Of a stretch of DNA of 10,574 nt, positions 1 through 7,217 are shown one piece after another; the first letter of the stretch is position 1, and the number at the start of each line of letters is the position of its first letter. A model generated the notes under the pieces. The model was not told the DNA's origin. It saw only the letters and a list, made by a program, of their open reading frames with translations, and made no database searches. The translations under genes were made by a program, and so were the position numbers. Origin of the DNA: an uncultured Collinsella sp. (GTDB lineage: Bacteria > Actinomycetota > Coriobacteriia > Coriobacteriales > Coriobacteriaceae); the NCBI GenBank assembly GCA_902490305.1, contig CABUDI010000035.1:1-10574 (forward strand), written 5' to 3'.

Positions 1-879
1 GGGCGCCCGGTCGCCCACGGCGAGCGCAAGCTCCGCAGCAGCCCCGCCGCCAGCAGAGCCGCACGCACGCCCGCGGCCACCGCGCCCATGCGCCCGCACG
101 GCAGTACGCCACGCCACGGGCCCCGAAGCCCGCAGCAACCACACCAGCACGCGCTCGCATGCCCACGATGCCGCCACGACCAGCACGGTCCACGCCAGCA
201 GGTCCGCCGTCTCGATCAAAAGCTTCGCCTGATAGATGCGTTCGCCCACGGTGCCCGTCGCCATGCCGATGAGCTCCGCCGCCACGCCGGCCTTCCAGCT
301 CATGCCGATCACGGCACGCGCACACGAAAGCACAAACGGCAGGACCTCGCGCCAGGTATGGGCGCAAAACAGACGCCAACCCTGCACGCCATGCAGACGA
401 AACATCTGCTCCAGCGGCTGATCAACCTGTGCCAAACCCTCAACCAGCGAAAAATACACGCCCGGCAGCGCCATCAAAAAGACCACGGCAATGCTCACGC
501 GCGCCGACCCCAGCCAAATGAGCAGCAGGACCACCACGCAGGCAACCGGCGTCGCCTTAACAAACGAAAGCGCCGGCGCCACCAAGCGGGCAAACGTCAG
601 CGATCGCACCGAGACTCCCGCCATCACGCCGCCGCACACCGCGGCAAGCGCCAGCCCGCCCAAGATCCGTGCGCCTGAACCCACCAGAATCGCCCACGTC
701 CCGGCATCACATGCCAGCCGCAGCAACGCCACCACGACAGCGACCGGCCCCGGCAAAATCAATGGTTGCGCCACGAGACCCGCCACCAGCACCCACACGG
801 CAAGCCAAAAGGCGGCAACGGCACCTGCTGCCGCCACCGCCTTCACACGCACTGTCATTTGTCGAGCAAACACACGCAC
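1..879 (-). CDS. ABC transporter permease, SsuC/TauC-like (3' end outside window)
   Basis: Inner-membrane subunit of an ABC importer, expected to carry the solute delivered by the lipoprotein encoded just upstream. From a GTG at 879 the frame is open for 293 codons to the left edge. It shows several hydrophobic segments (about residues 14-40, 66-90, 105-122, 128-145, 228-250). The cytoplasmic EAA-type coupling loop is near residues 157-205 (EQMFRLHGVQGWRLF, then REVLPF and GMSWKAGVAAELIG), as in binding-protein-dependent permeases of the nitrate/sulfonate/taurine class. The GTG is chosen because GGAG sits 6 bases upstream, inside the last codons of the previous gene, with only 3 bases between the genes. 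An ATG at 858 is an alternative but has no good binding site. Such permeases usually end near residue 255. Here the frame continues through a Gly/Ala/Arg-rich stretch into ELALAVGDRAP, which resembles the start of an ABC ATPase domain. The substrate is not predictable from sequence. Confidence 0.85.
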   Translation of the reverse strand, partial: MRVFARQMTVRVKAVAAAGAVAAFWLAVWVLVAGLVAQPLILPGPVAVVVALLRLACDAGTWAILVGSGARILGGLALAAVCGGVMAGVSVRSLTFARLVAPALSFVKATPVACVVVLLLIWLGSARVSIAVVFLMALPGVYFSLVEGLAQVDQPLEQMFRLHGVQGWRLFCAHTWREVLPFVLSCARAVIGMSWKAGVAAELIGMATGTVGERIYQAKLLIETADLLAWTVLVVAASWACERVLVWLLRASGPVAWRTAVRAHGRGGRGRACGSAGGGAAAELALAVGDRAP

Positions 880-882
880 GGG

Positions 883-1935
883 CTACTCCATGTAGTAGAA
901 ATCATCGGCCGGGAGCTTGCCGCCCACGGCGCTCGCGTCCGCATCAGCCAGCACCTGCAGATACCCGTCGAGCGCCGCCTTCATATCCTTCCCCGTCTGG
1001 CACACGAGCATGCACCCGGGAATCGCCTTTTCGGCAATCGCGGCGTTATCGACGATGCCCGCATCGACCACGGCCTGAGCCCAGTCTGCCGGCGCCGCGT
1101 TCACGGCCTCAACGCTCGCCGCATGGCAGCTCAAGAATTCCGCCACGGCCTCGGGATGTTCCTTGGCAAAGGCCCGGCGCACCACGGTCACGCCCGTCAG
1201 CAAACGGGAGCCCGTGTCACCCGCCAGCTCATCCCACACATCGGTCAGACTTACCGGCGCCGACAGCTTGCCTTCGCTCTTGGCGATGGCCGCCGTCTTG
1301 AACGGCTCCGGCAGCACGCCCACGGCGGACGGGTCGACAAGCAACGCCGACAGCACCTCGGTGGGCTCGCTCTTAAACTCAAGCGCCACCTGGCCGGTCA
1401 GGCCCGCGCGCTCCAGCAAGTAGTTCATGACGTACTCCGGCGTGGTGCCCTTGCCCGTCATATAGACGGTATGGCCCGCCAGATCGCCAAACGAGGCCAC
1501 ATTCGCGTCGCCCGTCACAACGTTCAGCACGCCCAGCGTGTTGATGTCGATGACCTGCACCGCGCCCTCGGTCTTGTTGTAGAGCACGCTCGCCACGTTG
1601 GCGGGTACCAGGGCGATATCGATATCGCCCTGAATGACCTTGGGCACAATCTCGTCGCCGGCAGTGTTGATCGCAAAGTCGAACTTATTGTCCGTCTCGC
1701 CATCGGCAGCCTGGTCCATAAACTGCACCAGGCCAATCGAGGTCGGCCCCTTGAGCGAGGCGACGTGCACCTCGACGGGCTCCGCGGCGGTCGCCGCACC
1801 ACCGGCAGCCGAGCCCGCGGCAGACCCGGCACCGGCAGCCCCGCCGCCACAGCCCGCGAGCGCAAGCGACAGGGCGCCCGCGGCGAGCGCCGAGGCAAAC
1901 CCCCGGCGCGACATCTCAAAATCAAACGCGCGCAT
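883..1935 (-). CDS. ABC transporter substrate-binding lipoprotein, NMT1/TauA-like
   Basis: Extracytoplasmic solute-binding protein, 350 residues from the ATG at 1935. The N-terminus has SRRGF (residues 9-13), a twin-arginine-like motif, then a hydrophobic stretch and the lipobox LALAGC, with Cys29 as the predicted lipidated residue. A Gly/Ala/Ser-rich linker follows, and then a periplasmic-binding-protein type 2 fold. Segments such as GDIDIALVPANVASVLYNK, TGKGTTPEYVMNYLLE and GVTVVRRAFAKEHPEAV are typical of the nitrate/sulfonate/NMT1-like group. The ATG lies 2 bases after the hydrogenase stop, with GAGGGG about 11 bases upstream. A GTG at 1944 would overlap the hydrogenase but leaves almost no binding-site spacing, and an ATG at 1914 would begin at MSRRGF. 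The permease gene follows after 3 bases, so the two surely belong to one importer. The ligand is unknown. The family covers aliphatic sulfonates, nitrate and thiamine-precursor pyrimidines, and nothing here picks among them. Confidence 0.88.
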   Translation of the reverse strand: MRAFDFEMSRRGFASALAAGALSLALAGCGGGAAGAGSAAGSAAGGAATAAEPVEVHVASLKGPTSIGLVQFMDQAADGETDNKFDFAINTAGDEIVPKVIQGDIDIALVPANVASVLYNKTEGAVQVIDINTLGVLNVVTGDANVASFGDLAGHTVYMTGKGTTPEYVMNYLLERAGLTGQVALEFKSEPTEVLSALLVDPSAVGVLPEPFKTAAIAKSEGKLSAPVSLTDVWDELAGDTGSRLLTGVTVVRRAFAKEHPEAVAEFLSCHAASVEAVNAAPADWAQAVVDAGIVDNAAIAEKAIPGCMLVCQTGKDMKAALDGYLQVLADADASAVGGKLPADDFYYME

Positions 1936-1937
1936 CG

Positions 1938-3749
1938 CTAGCACGTCCCCTCGTTAGGCATCGACCAGGCATGATGGTCGGTATGCAGCAACTCCTCGGC
2001 CAGCGGCGAGAGCGGCGCGCCCAAAAACTCGCGATAGCACGCCTGGACATCGGGATTCTCGTGCGAGAAGCGAATCTCGGCGTTCGCATCGAGGCCCCAG
2101 AGCACCTGGCCACGCTCGGCAGCCAGCTCGCAACCGTCGTGGATGGGCTGACCGCCACCACCGACGCAGCCGCCGGGGCACGCCATGACCTCGACAAAGT
2201 CATAGCTCACACGGCCGTCGCGAATTGCGTCGAGCAGGCGGGCGGCATTGCCCAGCCCGTGTGCCACGGCGACGCGCACCTTGGTGCCATCGATATCGGC
2301 GACGGCTTCCTTCCAGCCGTCCAGGCCGCGCACGTCGGTAAAGAAATCGGCGTCGGGGTTCTTGCCCGTCACCAGGTAATAGGCCGAGCGCACGGCGGCC
2401 TCCATCACACCGCCCGTGGCGCCAAAGATCACACCCGCACCCGTGCCAAAGCCCAGCGGCGTATCGAGCGGCTCCTCGACCAGCGTATCCACGCTCACGT
2501 GGCTCGCGCGGATCATGCGCACCATCTCGCGCACCGTCAGCGCAACGTCCACGTCGGGCGTGCCGTCCTCGCCCACCATGCTCGGCAGCGCGCACTCGGC
2601 CTTCTTGGCCGTGCACGGCATAACGGACACCACAAACAGGCACTCGGGCTCCACGCCCAGCACCTTGGCGTAGTAGGTCTTGGCGATGGCGCCGAACATC
2701 TGCTGCGGCGACTTTGACGTGGAGAGCCTGTCGACAAACTCGGGGTAACGTGCCTTCACAAAGCGTACCCAGCCCGGGCAGCAGCTCGTGAACATGGGCC
2801 AGCCGCGGCTGTCACCCTCGCCCTTGGCGGCCTTACCCAGGCGCTCGAGCAGCTCGGAGCCCTCCTCCATAATGGTGAGATCGGCCGAGAAGTCGGTGTC
2901 GAACACGTACTCAAAGCCCACGCGGCGCAGCGCACAGGCCAGGCGCTCGACGGTGGCCTCCTCGCGCAGAATGCCGAGCTCCTCGCCCCAGGCGCTACGC
3001 ACGGCCGGCGCAATCTGCACCAGCACGATCTTGTCGGGATCGGCGATGGCATCGAACACGGTCTCGGTATCGTCACGCTCGCGCAGGGCGCCCGTCGGGC
3101 AATGCGTGATGCACTGGCCGCACGCGACGCAATCGGTCTTGCCGATCGGCGCACGCCCGCGGGTGCCCACGGCGGTATGCGTGGCGCGGTTGGTCAGATC
3201 CCAAATCCCTAAGCCCTGCACGCTCTCGCACACCTTGATGCAACGCATGCATTTAATGCACTTGTCGTTATCGCGGATGATGGGGAAATCGAAGTCCCAG
3301 CCCTCGCGTGCCAGGTGCTGCTCGTACGGCAGATAGAAGATGCCCAGGTCGTTGGCGATGGTCTGCAGGTTGCAGTTACCACTGCGCACGCAGCTCGTAC
3401 AGCGCGAGTCGTGTTGGGACAGTAGCAGCTGCACGTTGGTGCGACGCGCCTCGCGGGCCTTGGGGCTGTTGGTGTGGACCACCATGCCGTCGAGCACGTA
3501 GTTGTTGCAGGCGGCAACCAGCTGGTCGCAGCCCTCAACCTCGACCACGCACGCGCGGCAGCCGCCGATCTCGTTTAGATCGCGCAGGTAGCACAGGGTG
3601 GGAATCTGGATACCGACGGACTTGGCCGCGTCCAGGATCGTGGTGTGCTCGGGCACCACGACCTCGCAATTATCGATAGTGAGCTTGACCATGTTGAGTG
3701 CTCCGCTTTCGGTGTTGTCGCTGACAGTGGGGTTGTTGGGCTCTACCAT
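1938..3749 (-). CDS. hydA: [FeFe] hydrogenase, group A, with CpI-like accessory Fe-S clusters
   Basis: Catalyses reversible 2H+ + 2e- to H2 in the cytoplasm; 603 residues. A [2Fe-2S] ferredoxin domain comes first (Cys53, 64, 67, 81), then a His-Cys3 [4Fe-4S] site (His113, Cys117, 120, 126). Two ferredoxin-type [4Fe-4S] motifs follow (Cys164/167/170/174 and Cys207/210/213/217). The H-cluster domain has all three signatures: TSCCPGW (321-327), MPCTAKKAE (377-385) and EVMACPGGC (520-528) followed by GGGGQP. By alignment with Clostridium CpI from memory, Cys324, 379, 524 and 528 bind the H-cluster and Cys323 is the proton-relay Cys, so the enzyme looks intact. The ATG at 3749 is preceded by GGAGGGAGG with an 8-base gap and overlaps the upstream oxidoreductase by 7 bases, which suggests translational coupling. 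An internal ATG at 3692 (MVKLTID) also has GGAG at 8 bases and matches the usual family N-terminus, so the first 19 residues may be dispensable. No HydE, HydF or HydG maturase is in the window. A GltD-type partner suggests the glutamate-synthase-linked A2 class, a tentative call. Confidence 0.96.
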   Translation of the reverse strand: MVEPNNPTVSDNTESGALNMVKLTIDNCEVVVPEHTTILDAAKSVGIQIPTLCYLRDLNEIGGCRACVVEVEGCDQLVAACNNYVLDGMVVHTNSPKAREARRTNVQLLLSQHDSRCTSCVRSGNCNLQTIANDLGIFYLPYEQHLAREGWDFDFPIIRDNDKCIKCMRCIKVCESVQGLGIWDLTNRATHTAVGTRGRAPIGKTDCVACGQCITHCPTGALRERDDTETVFDAIADPDKIVLVQIAPAVRSAWGEELGILREEATVERLACALRRVGFEYVFDTDFSADLTIMEEGSELLERLGKAAKGEGDSRGWPMFTSCCPGWVRFVKARYPEFVDRLSTSKSPQQMFGAIAKTYYAKVLGVEPECLFVVSVMPCTAKKAECALPSMVGEDGTPDVDVALTVREMVRMIRASHVSVDTLVEEPLDTPLGFGTGAGVIFGATGGVMEAAVRSAYYLVTGKNPDADFFTDVRGLDGWKEAVADIDGTKVRVAVAHGLGNAARLLDAIRDGRVSYDFVEVMACPGGCVGGGGQPIHDGCELAAERGQVLWGLDANAEIRFSHENPDVQACYREFLGAPLSPLAEELLHTDHHAWSMPNEGTC

Positions 3750-5575
3750 TCCAGGTTCCTCCCTCCGCGGAACGCGCCAAAGCCAAAGTGGTCGCAACGC
3801 AGGCAGCGGCTTGCCTCCTGGCGTGCCTCCTCCTCGGTGAGGCCCTGCTCGACCAGATTCCAATCGTGGATGCGCTCGCCGGCCTCGCGCTCGCCCAGCT
3901 CGCAGCGGCCGCACTCGTGCTTGCCCTTAAACTGCACGGTCGGCAGCTCCACGTCGAGCTTTATCTTGTGGTCAAAGCCCAGGTAGCGGTCGATGTTTGC
4001 CGAAGCCACGCGGCCGGCGTTGATCGCCCGGATGACGGTGGCGGGACCGGTCTGGCAGTCACCGCCGCTAAAGAGGCCATCGAAGTCGGACACGGCGCCA
4101 TCCGAATCGGTGACGATGCGACCCCACTTGCAGGCGATGCCCATGTCCTCAAACGGCTTGGAATCGATGTCCTGGCCAATGGCCACAAACACGCGCTCGC
4201 AGGGAATGACGCGCTCGGGCGTGGCTGCGGCACGCGGGGCCGGACGTCCACGGCGGGGCTCGCCGATAATCTGCGGCTGCACGCGCAGGCCACTCACGCG
4301 ACCGTCCTCGCCCGTCTCGATAGCGAGCGGTGCGGTGAGCTCCAGAACCTCGCACCCCTCGGCCTGGGCGCCGGCGATCTCGGCATCCTGGGCCGTCATG
4401 TCGCAGATGCGGCGGCGGTAGACGATGCTCACCTTTTCGGCACCGCAACGCACGGCAGAGCGCGCCACGTCCATGGCCACATTGCCGCCGCCGATGACGC
4501 ACACGCGCTGGCCGCTCAGGTCGGGCAGTTCGTCGTCGCCGATGGCACGCAGCATCTTGACGGCCGACTCCACGCCGGGCGCCTCTTCGCCCGGAAGGCC
4601 GAGCTTCTTATCGCTGTGGGCGCCAATGGCTAGGTAGACGGCATCGAACTCGTCGCGCAGGCGGGCAAGCTCCTCGCCGTTGACGGAGTGGTCGAGTTCC
4701 ACGTCGATGCCGGCGCTCAAGATCCAGTCGATCTCGGCCTGCAGGCGCTCGCGCGGCAGGCGGTAGCTGGGGATGCCGTAGCGCAACATGCCGCCCAAGT
4801 GATGACGCTGCTCAAAGATCGTCACCTTATGGCCCATCACGGCCAGATAGTAGGCACAGGAAAGGCCGGCCGGGCCGCCGCCGATCACGGCAATGCGCTT
4901 GCCGGTGTTGTCGGCCACGCTGGGCTTGTAATCGTTGAGGTCGCTGTGCTCAACGGCAAAACGCTTGAGGGCGAGGATGTTCATGGGATCGTCGACCATG
5001 CCGCGACGGCAGTGCATCTCGCAGGGATGCTCGCACACCAAACCGCAGACGAGCGGCAGCGGGTTGTTCTTGCGGATGACCTTGACGGCATCGGCATAGC
5101 GGCCGGCCTCGACCAACGAAATGTAACCGGGAATGTCGACGTGCGCCGGGCAGCCCGAGACGCACGGGACGCGGGCCTCGCGGTCAAAGCCACAGGAGTG
5201 CTCGCGGATATGGTGCTCAAAATCATCGCGGAAACCGCGGATGGCGGTGAGTGCCATGGCGCCGGCCTCGTAGCCGATGGCGCAGTCGCTCGAAAGGTAG
5301 ATGGTGCGGGCCGTGCGCTCAATCAAGTTGAGCGTGGACTCGTCGGCGCGGCCCTCGAGCACATCGGCGAGCAGGTCGCTCAGCGCGCTCAGGCCCACGC
5401 GGCAGGGCGTGCACTTGCCGCAGCTCTGGGTGGAGCACAGGTTGACGAGCGCCGCCGTAAACTCGACGGGGCACGGGGCGAGCGAGCTCACCGCCAGACG
5501 ACGTCCGAGTGCATCGTGCAGGTCGTCCATGACGGCCTGAGCGTGGCTGCGTTCCATTACGTGCAGTCGAGCCAT
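3743..5575 (-). CDS. NuoF-like [4Fe-4S] / GltD-like NAD(P)H-FAD oxidoreductase, hydrogenase partner
   Basis: Probable diaphorase subunit passing electrons between NAD(P)H and the hydrogenase encoded next; 610 residues. The first ~130 residues match only the cluster-binding end of NuoF: SCGKCTPC (Cys52, 55, 58) with the fourth Cys at 98 (SSDCAIG). The FMN/NADH-binding body of NuoF is absent. A GltD-like part follows: N-terminal cluster Cys (138, 142, 177, 181, 185, 189), an FAD dinucleotide motif GGGPAG (232-237), and a second Rossmann motif GGGNVAMD (362-369). The sequence VYRRR after that second motif is of the kind that favours NADPH in GltD relatives. FSGGDCQTGPATVIRAINAG (502-521) is the usual C-terminal FAD contact. 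The C-terminus has two extra CxxC pairs (Cys555/558, 591/594) that could hold one more cluster. The ATG at 5575 has GAGAGGGG 5 bases upstream; a GTG at 5590 has no binding site. It is the first gene of the operon. The family is clear; the nucleotide and any bifurcation are inference. Confidence 0.93.
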   Translation of the reverse strand: MARLHVMERSHAQAVMDDLHDALGRRLAVSSLAPCPVEFTAALVNLCSTQSCGKCTPCRVGLSALSDLLADVLEGRADESTLNLIERTARTIYLSSDCAIGYEAGAMALTAIRGFRDDFEHHIREHSCGFDREARVPCVSGCPAHVDIPGYISLVEAGRYADAVKVIRKNNPLPLVCGLVCEHPCEMHCRRGMVDDPMNILALKRFAVEHSDLNDYKPSVADNTGKRIAVIGGGPAGLSCAYYLAVMGHKVTIFEQRHHLGGMLRYGIPSYRLPRERLQAEIDWILSAGIDVELDHSVNGEELARLRDEFDAVYLAIGAHSDKKLGLPGEEAPGVESAVKMLRAIGDDELPDLSGQRVCVIGGGNVAMDVARSAVRCGAEKVSIVYRRRICDMTAQDAEIAGAQAEGCEVLELTAPLAIETGEDGRVSGLRVQPQIIGEPRRGRPAPRAAATPERVIPCERVFVAIGQDIDSKPFEDMGIACKWGRIVTDSDGAVSDFDGLFSGGDCQTGPATVIRAINAGRVASANIDRYLGFDHKIKLDVELPTVQFKGKHECGRCELGEREAGERIHDWNLVEQGLTEEEARQEASRCLRCDHFGFGAFRGGRNLEW

Positions 5576-5596
5576 AAGATCCCCTCTCACATGGCA

Positions 5597-5616
5597 GCCC
5601 GGAGGCGAGGCCGGGC
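5597..5616 (-). other. GC-rich hairpin in the 5' leader of the hydrogenase operon
   Basis: Perfect 6-bp arms GCCCGG / CCGGGC surround an 8-base loop. It lies about 10 bases before the ribosome binding site and 21 bases before the ATG at 5575. No U-run follows, so it is not a terminator. It could affect mRNA stability or translation of the operon, but in GC-rich DNA a stem this short can also be chance. Confidence 0.3.
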
Positions 5617-5735
5617 GAAATTGCTACACGCACAACATTGACCTAAAAAGTTGTGAGGTCTCCATACGGTTCGGCAGGCGGTATAAAATGTCACCCTCAG
5701 CGGTGAAATAGAACATTACCGCAGATAAATGCCAT

Positions 5736-5759
5736 ATTTGATAAAACGCGTTACCAAAT
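5736..5759. promoter_or_regulatory. Candidate operator: 9-bp inverted repeat between the operons
   Basis: ATTTGATAA and TTACCAAAT form 9-bp arms with one mismatch around a 6-base spacer; the palindrome AACGCGTT lies over the centre. It sits just past the terminator of the alpha-glucoside operon and about 160 bases upstream of the hydrogenase operon start, in an AT-richer pocket where that operon's promoter should lie. A LacI-type regulator is possible given the central CG, but I see no unambiguous -35/-10 pair. Part of it overlaps the region where the upstream transcript ends. Confidence 0.3.
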
Positions 5760-5761
5760 GA

Positions 5762-5799
5762 CAATGCCCCGCCCACGCAATCACGTGGACGGGGCATTG
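5762..5799 (-). terminator. Intrinsic terminator of the alpha-glucoside PTS operon
   Basis: Arms CAATGCCCCGCCCACG and CGTGGACGGGGCATTG pair over 16 positions with a single mismatch around the 6-base loop CAATCA. It begins about 33 bases past the GH4 stop codon. Read on the minus strand, the stem is followed by a moderately U-rich stretch (TCATTTGGT), whereas the plus side has no T-run. It separates the two operons. Confidence 0.8.
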
Positions 5800-5831
5800 C
5801 TCATGGTATGCGGCCAGCGACCCTGTTGCTT

Positions 5832-7214
5832 TTACTTAAGCTCGGGCCAGTAACCCTTGTTGGCCTCGATCATGTCGTCGAGAACTTCCTTGGCGACCTT
5901 CATCGACGGCACGGTCTTGTTGAGCGTGAAGGCCTTGAGCGCCTTCTCGTACGAACCCTCGATCGTGGCCTCGACCACGAGCTTCTCGGAGTTCAGCTGC
6001 TGCATCATGAGGCCTTGCTGGAACAGAGGAATGTTGTCACGGCTGATGACCTCGGGGCCGTTCTTGCCAATGTAGGCAGGCAGCTCGACCATAGCGTCGT
6101 AGGGCATGTTGGGGATAGCGCCCTTGTTCTCGCAAATGACCAGGAAGCGCTGCTTGGTATCGTTCTTCAGAGCGATAGCCAGGTCGGCAATCCAGTCGCC
6201 GTGGCTGCCCGCATAGAACGTGCTCTCGTCGATCTCGCCGGTCTTCTCGTAGTGGTCGATGCCGTCGAAGAGGTTCTTCTCGCGCGTCTCCTCAACCTCG
6301 TTAGCACGGGTGCGCTCGGGGTTGGAATGCTCGACGAACTCCTTCTGCTGCAGGTAGTAGTTCAGATACGTGTTGGGCAGGTACTCCGGGAAGCACTCCA
6401 GGATCTCGTACTCGCCCTTCCAGACGTAGTACCAGCTGCCCTTAGTGTGGCGGTTCTGCTCGGGGTGCTCGTCGGTGGCCTCCTCGGGCTTCTTTGCCAT
6501 GAGCGAGCCCATGCCCTTGAGGTAGGAATCGGGCAGCAGGATCTCATGCTCCTTGATGTACTCGCGCAGCTGCGGGAGCACCTCCTCGCCCTTGTGGCGA
6601 ATCGAGGTGAACCAACCAAAGTGGTTGAGGCCGAAGTAATCGTACTCGACATCCTTCTTGTCGATATCGAGCGCGGCGCAAACCACGTCGATGATTGCGA
6701 TCGGCATGTCGCAGATGTTGATGATGCGAGCGTTGGGACGCAGCACGCGGCAGCCCTCGGAGACGATGGCGGCAGGGTTGGAGTAGTTGAGAATCCAGTA
6801 GTCCTTCTTGGCGTACTTCTCAACGTCATCGATCAGCTCGACCATGGGGAAGATAGTGCGCATGCCGTAGGCAAGGCCGCCGCAACCGCAAGTCTCCTGA
6901 CCCACGCAGCCGTGACGCAGCGGAATCTTCTCGTCCTGCTCGCGCATGGCGTAGCCGCCCACGCGCATCTGGGCAAACACGAAGCTGGCGTCGGTAAAAG
7001 CCGTCTTTTTGTCGGTGGTCACCGTGAGCTTGATGTCCAGGCCGAGGTCCTCGTGCAAAATCCAGTCCACGAGCACGCCGATCTTGCGCTGGCGCTCCTC
7101 GTTGATGTCGTACAGGCGAATCTCGTCAACATCGAGCTCGTCCTTGCGCAGGGCGATGGACTTGACGATGCCGGGGGTAAAGGTGGATCCGCCACCACAC
7201 AGAGTAATGATCAT
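5832..7214 (-). CDS. glvA: 6-phospho-alpha-glucosidase, glycoside hydrolase family 4
   Basis: Cytoplasmic enzyme that hydrolyses 6'-phosphorylated alpha-glucosides, such as maltose-6'-phosphate, to glucose-6-phosphate and glucose. It uses the GH4 redox-assisted mechanism with NAD+ and a divalent metal. It has 460 residues, close to B. subtilis GlvA (~440), with an added charged stretch near 235-270. The NAD-binding glycine motif CGGGSTFTPG is at 6-15. VGQETCGCGGLAYGMR is at 104-119. CDMP at 168-171 gives the metal-binding Cys168 and catalytic Asp169; CDMP, rather than the CN(V/I)P type, marks alpha- over beta-glucoside enzymes in this family. NHFGW at 197-201 supplies the metal His198, and Tyr283 in LPNTYLNYYL matches the proposed base. 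The start is 3 bases after the EIICB stop with AAGGAG 9 bases upstream, so it is co-transcribed with the permease that makes its phosphorylated substrate. A terminator follows. Confidence 0.96.
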   Translation of the reverse strand: MIITLCGGGSTFTPGIVKSIALRKDELDVDEIRLYDINEERQRKIGVLVDWILHEDLGLDIKLTVTTDKKTAFTDASFVFAQMRVGGYAMREQDEKIPLRHGCVGQETCGCGGLAYGMRTIFPMVELIDDVEKYAKKDYWILNYSNPAAIVSEGCRVLRPNARIINICDMPIAIIDVVCAALDIDKKDVEYDYFGLNHFGWFTSIRHKGEEVLPQLREYIKEHEILLPDSYLKGMGSLMAKKPEEATDEHPEQNRHTKGSWYYVWKGEYEILECFPEYLPNTYLNYYLQQKEFVEHSNPERTRANEVEETREKNLFDGIDHYEKTGEIDESTFYAGSHGDWIADLAIALKNDTKQRFLVICENKGAIPNMPYDAMVELPAYIGKNGPEVISRDNIPLFQQGLMMQQLNSEKLVVEATIEGSYEKALKAFTLNKTVPSMKVAKEVLDDMIEANKGYWPELK

Positions 7215-7217
7215 TGT

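Noticed and set aside
88..678. A 196-codon plus-strand frame opposite the permease
   Set aside because: It is a highly basic His/Arg/Gln-rich shadow; the minus strand is an uninterrupted permease with EAA loop and membrane segments.
766..1941. A 391-codon plus-strand frame rich in Arg and His opposite the binding-protein gene
   Set aside because: The Arg/His/Gly-rich translation has no fold signature, and the opposite strand encodes a clear lipoprotein with signal peptide and family motifs.
3743..5575. A full NuoF or HydB-type bifurcating subunit
   Set aside because: Only the C-terminal [4Fe-4S] segment of NuoF is present. There is no FMN/NADH-binding NuoF body and no NuoE-like gene next to it.
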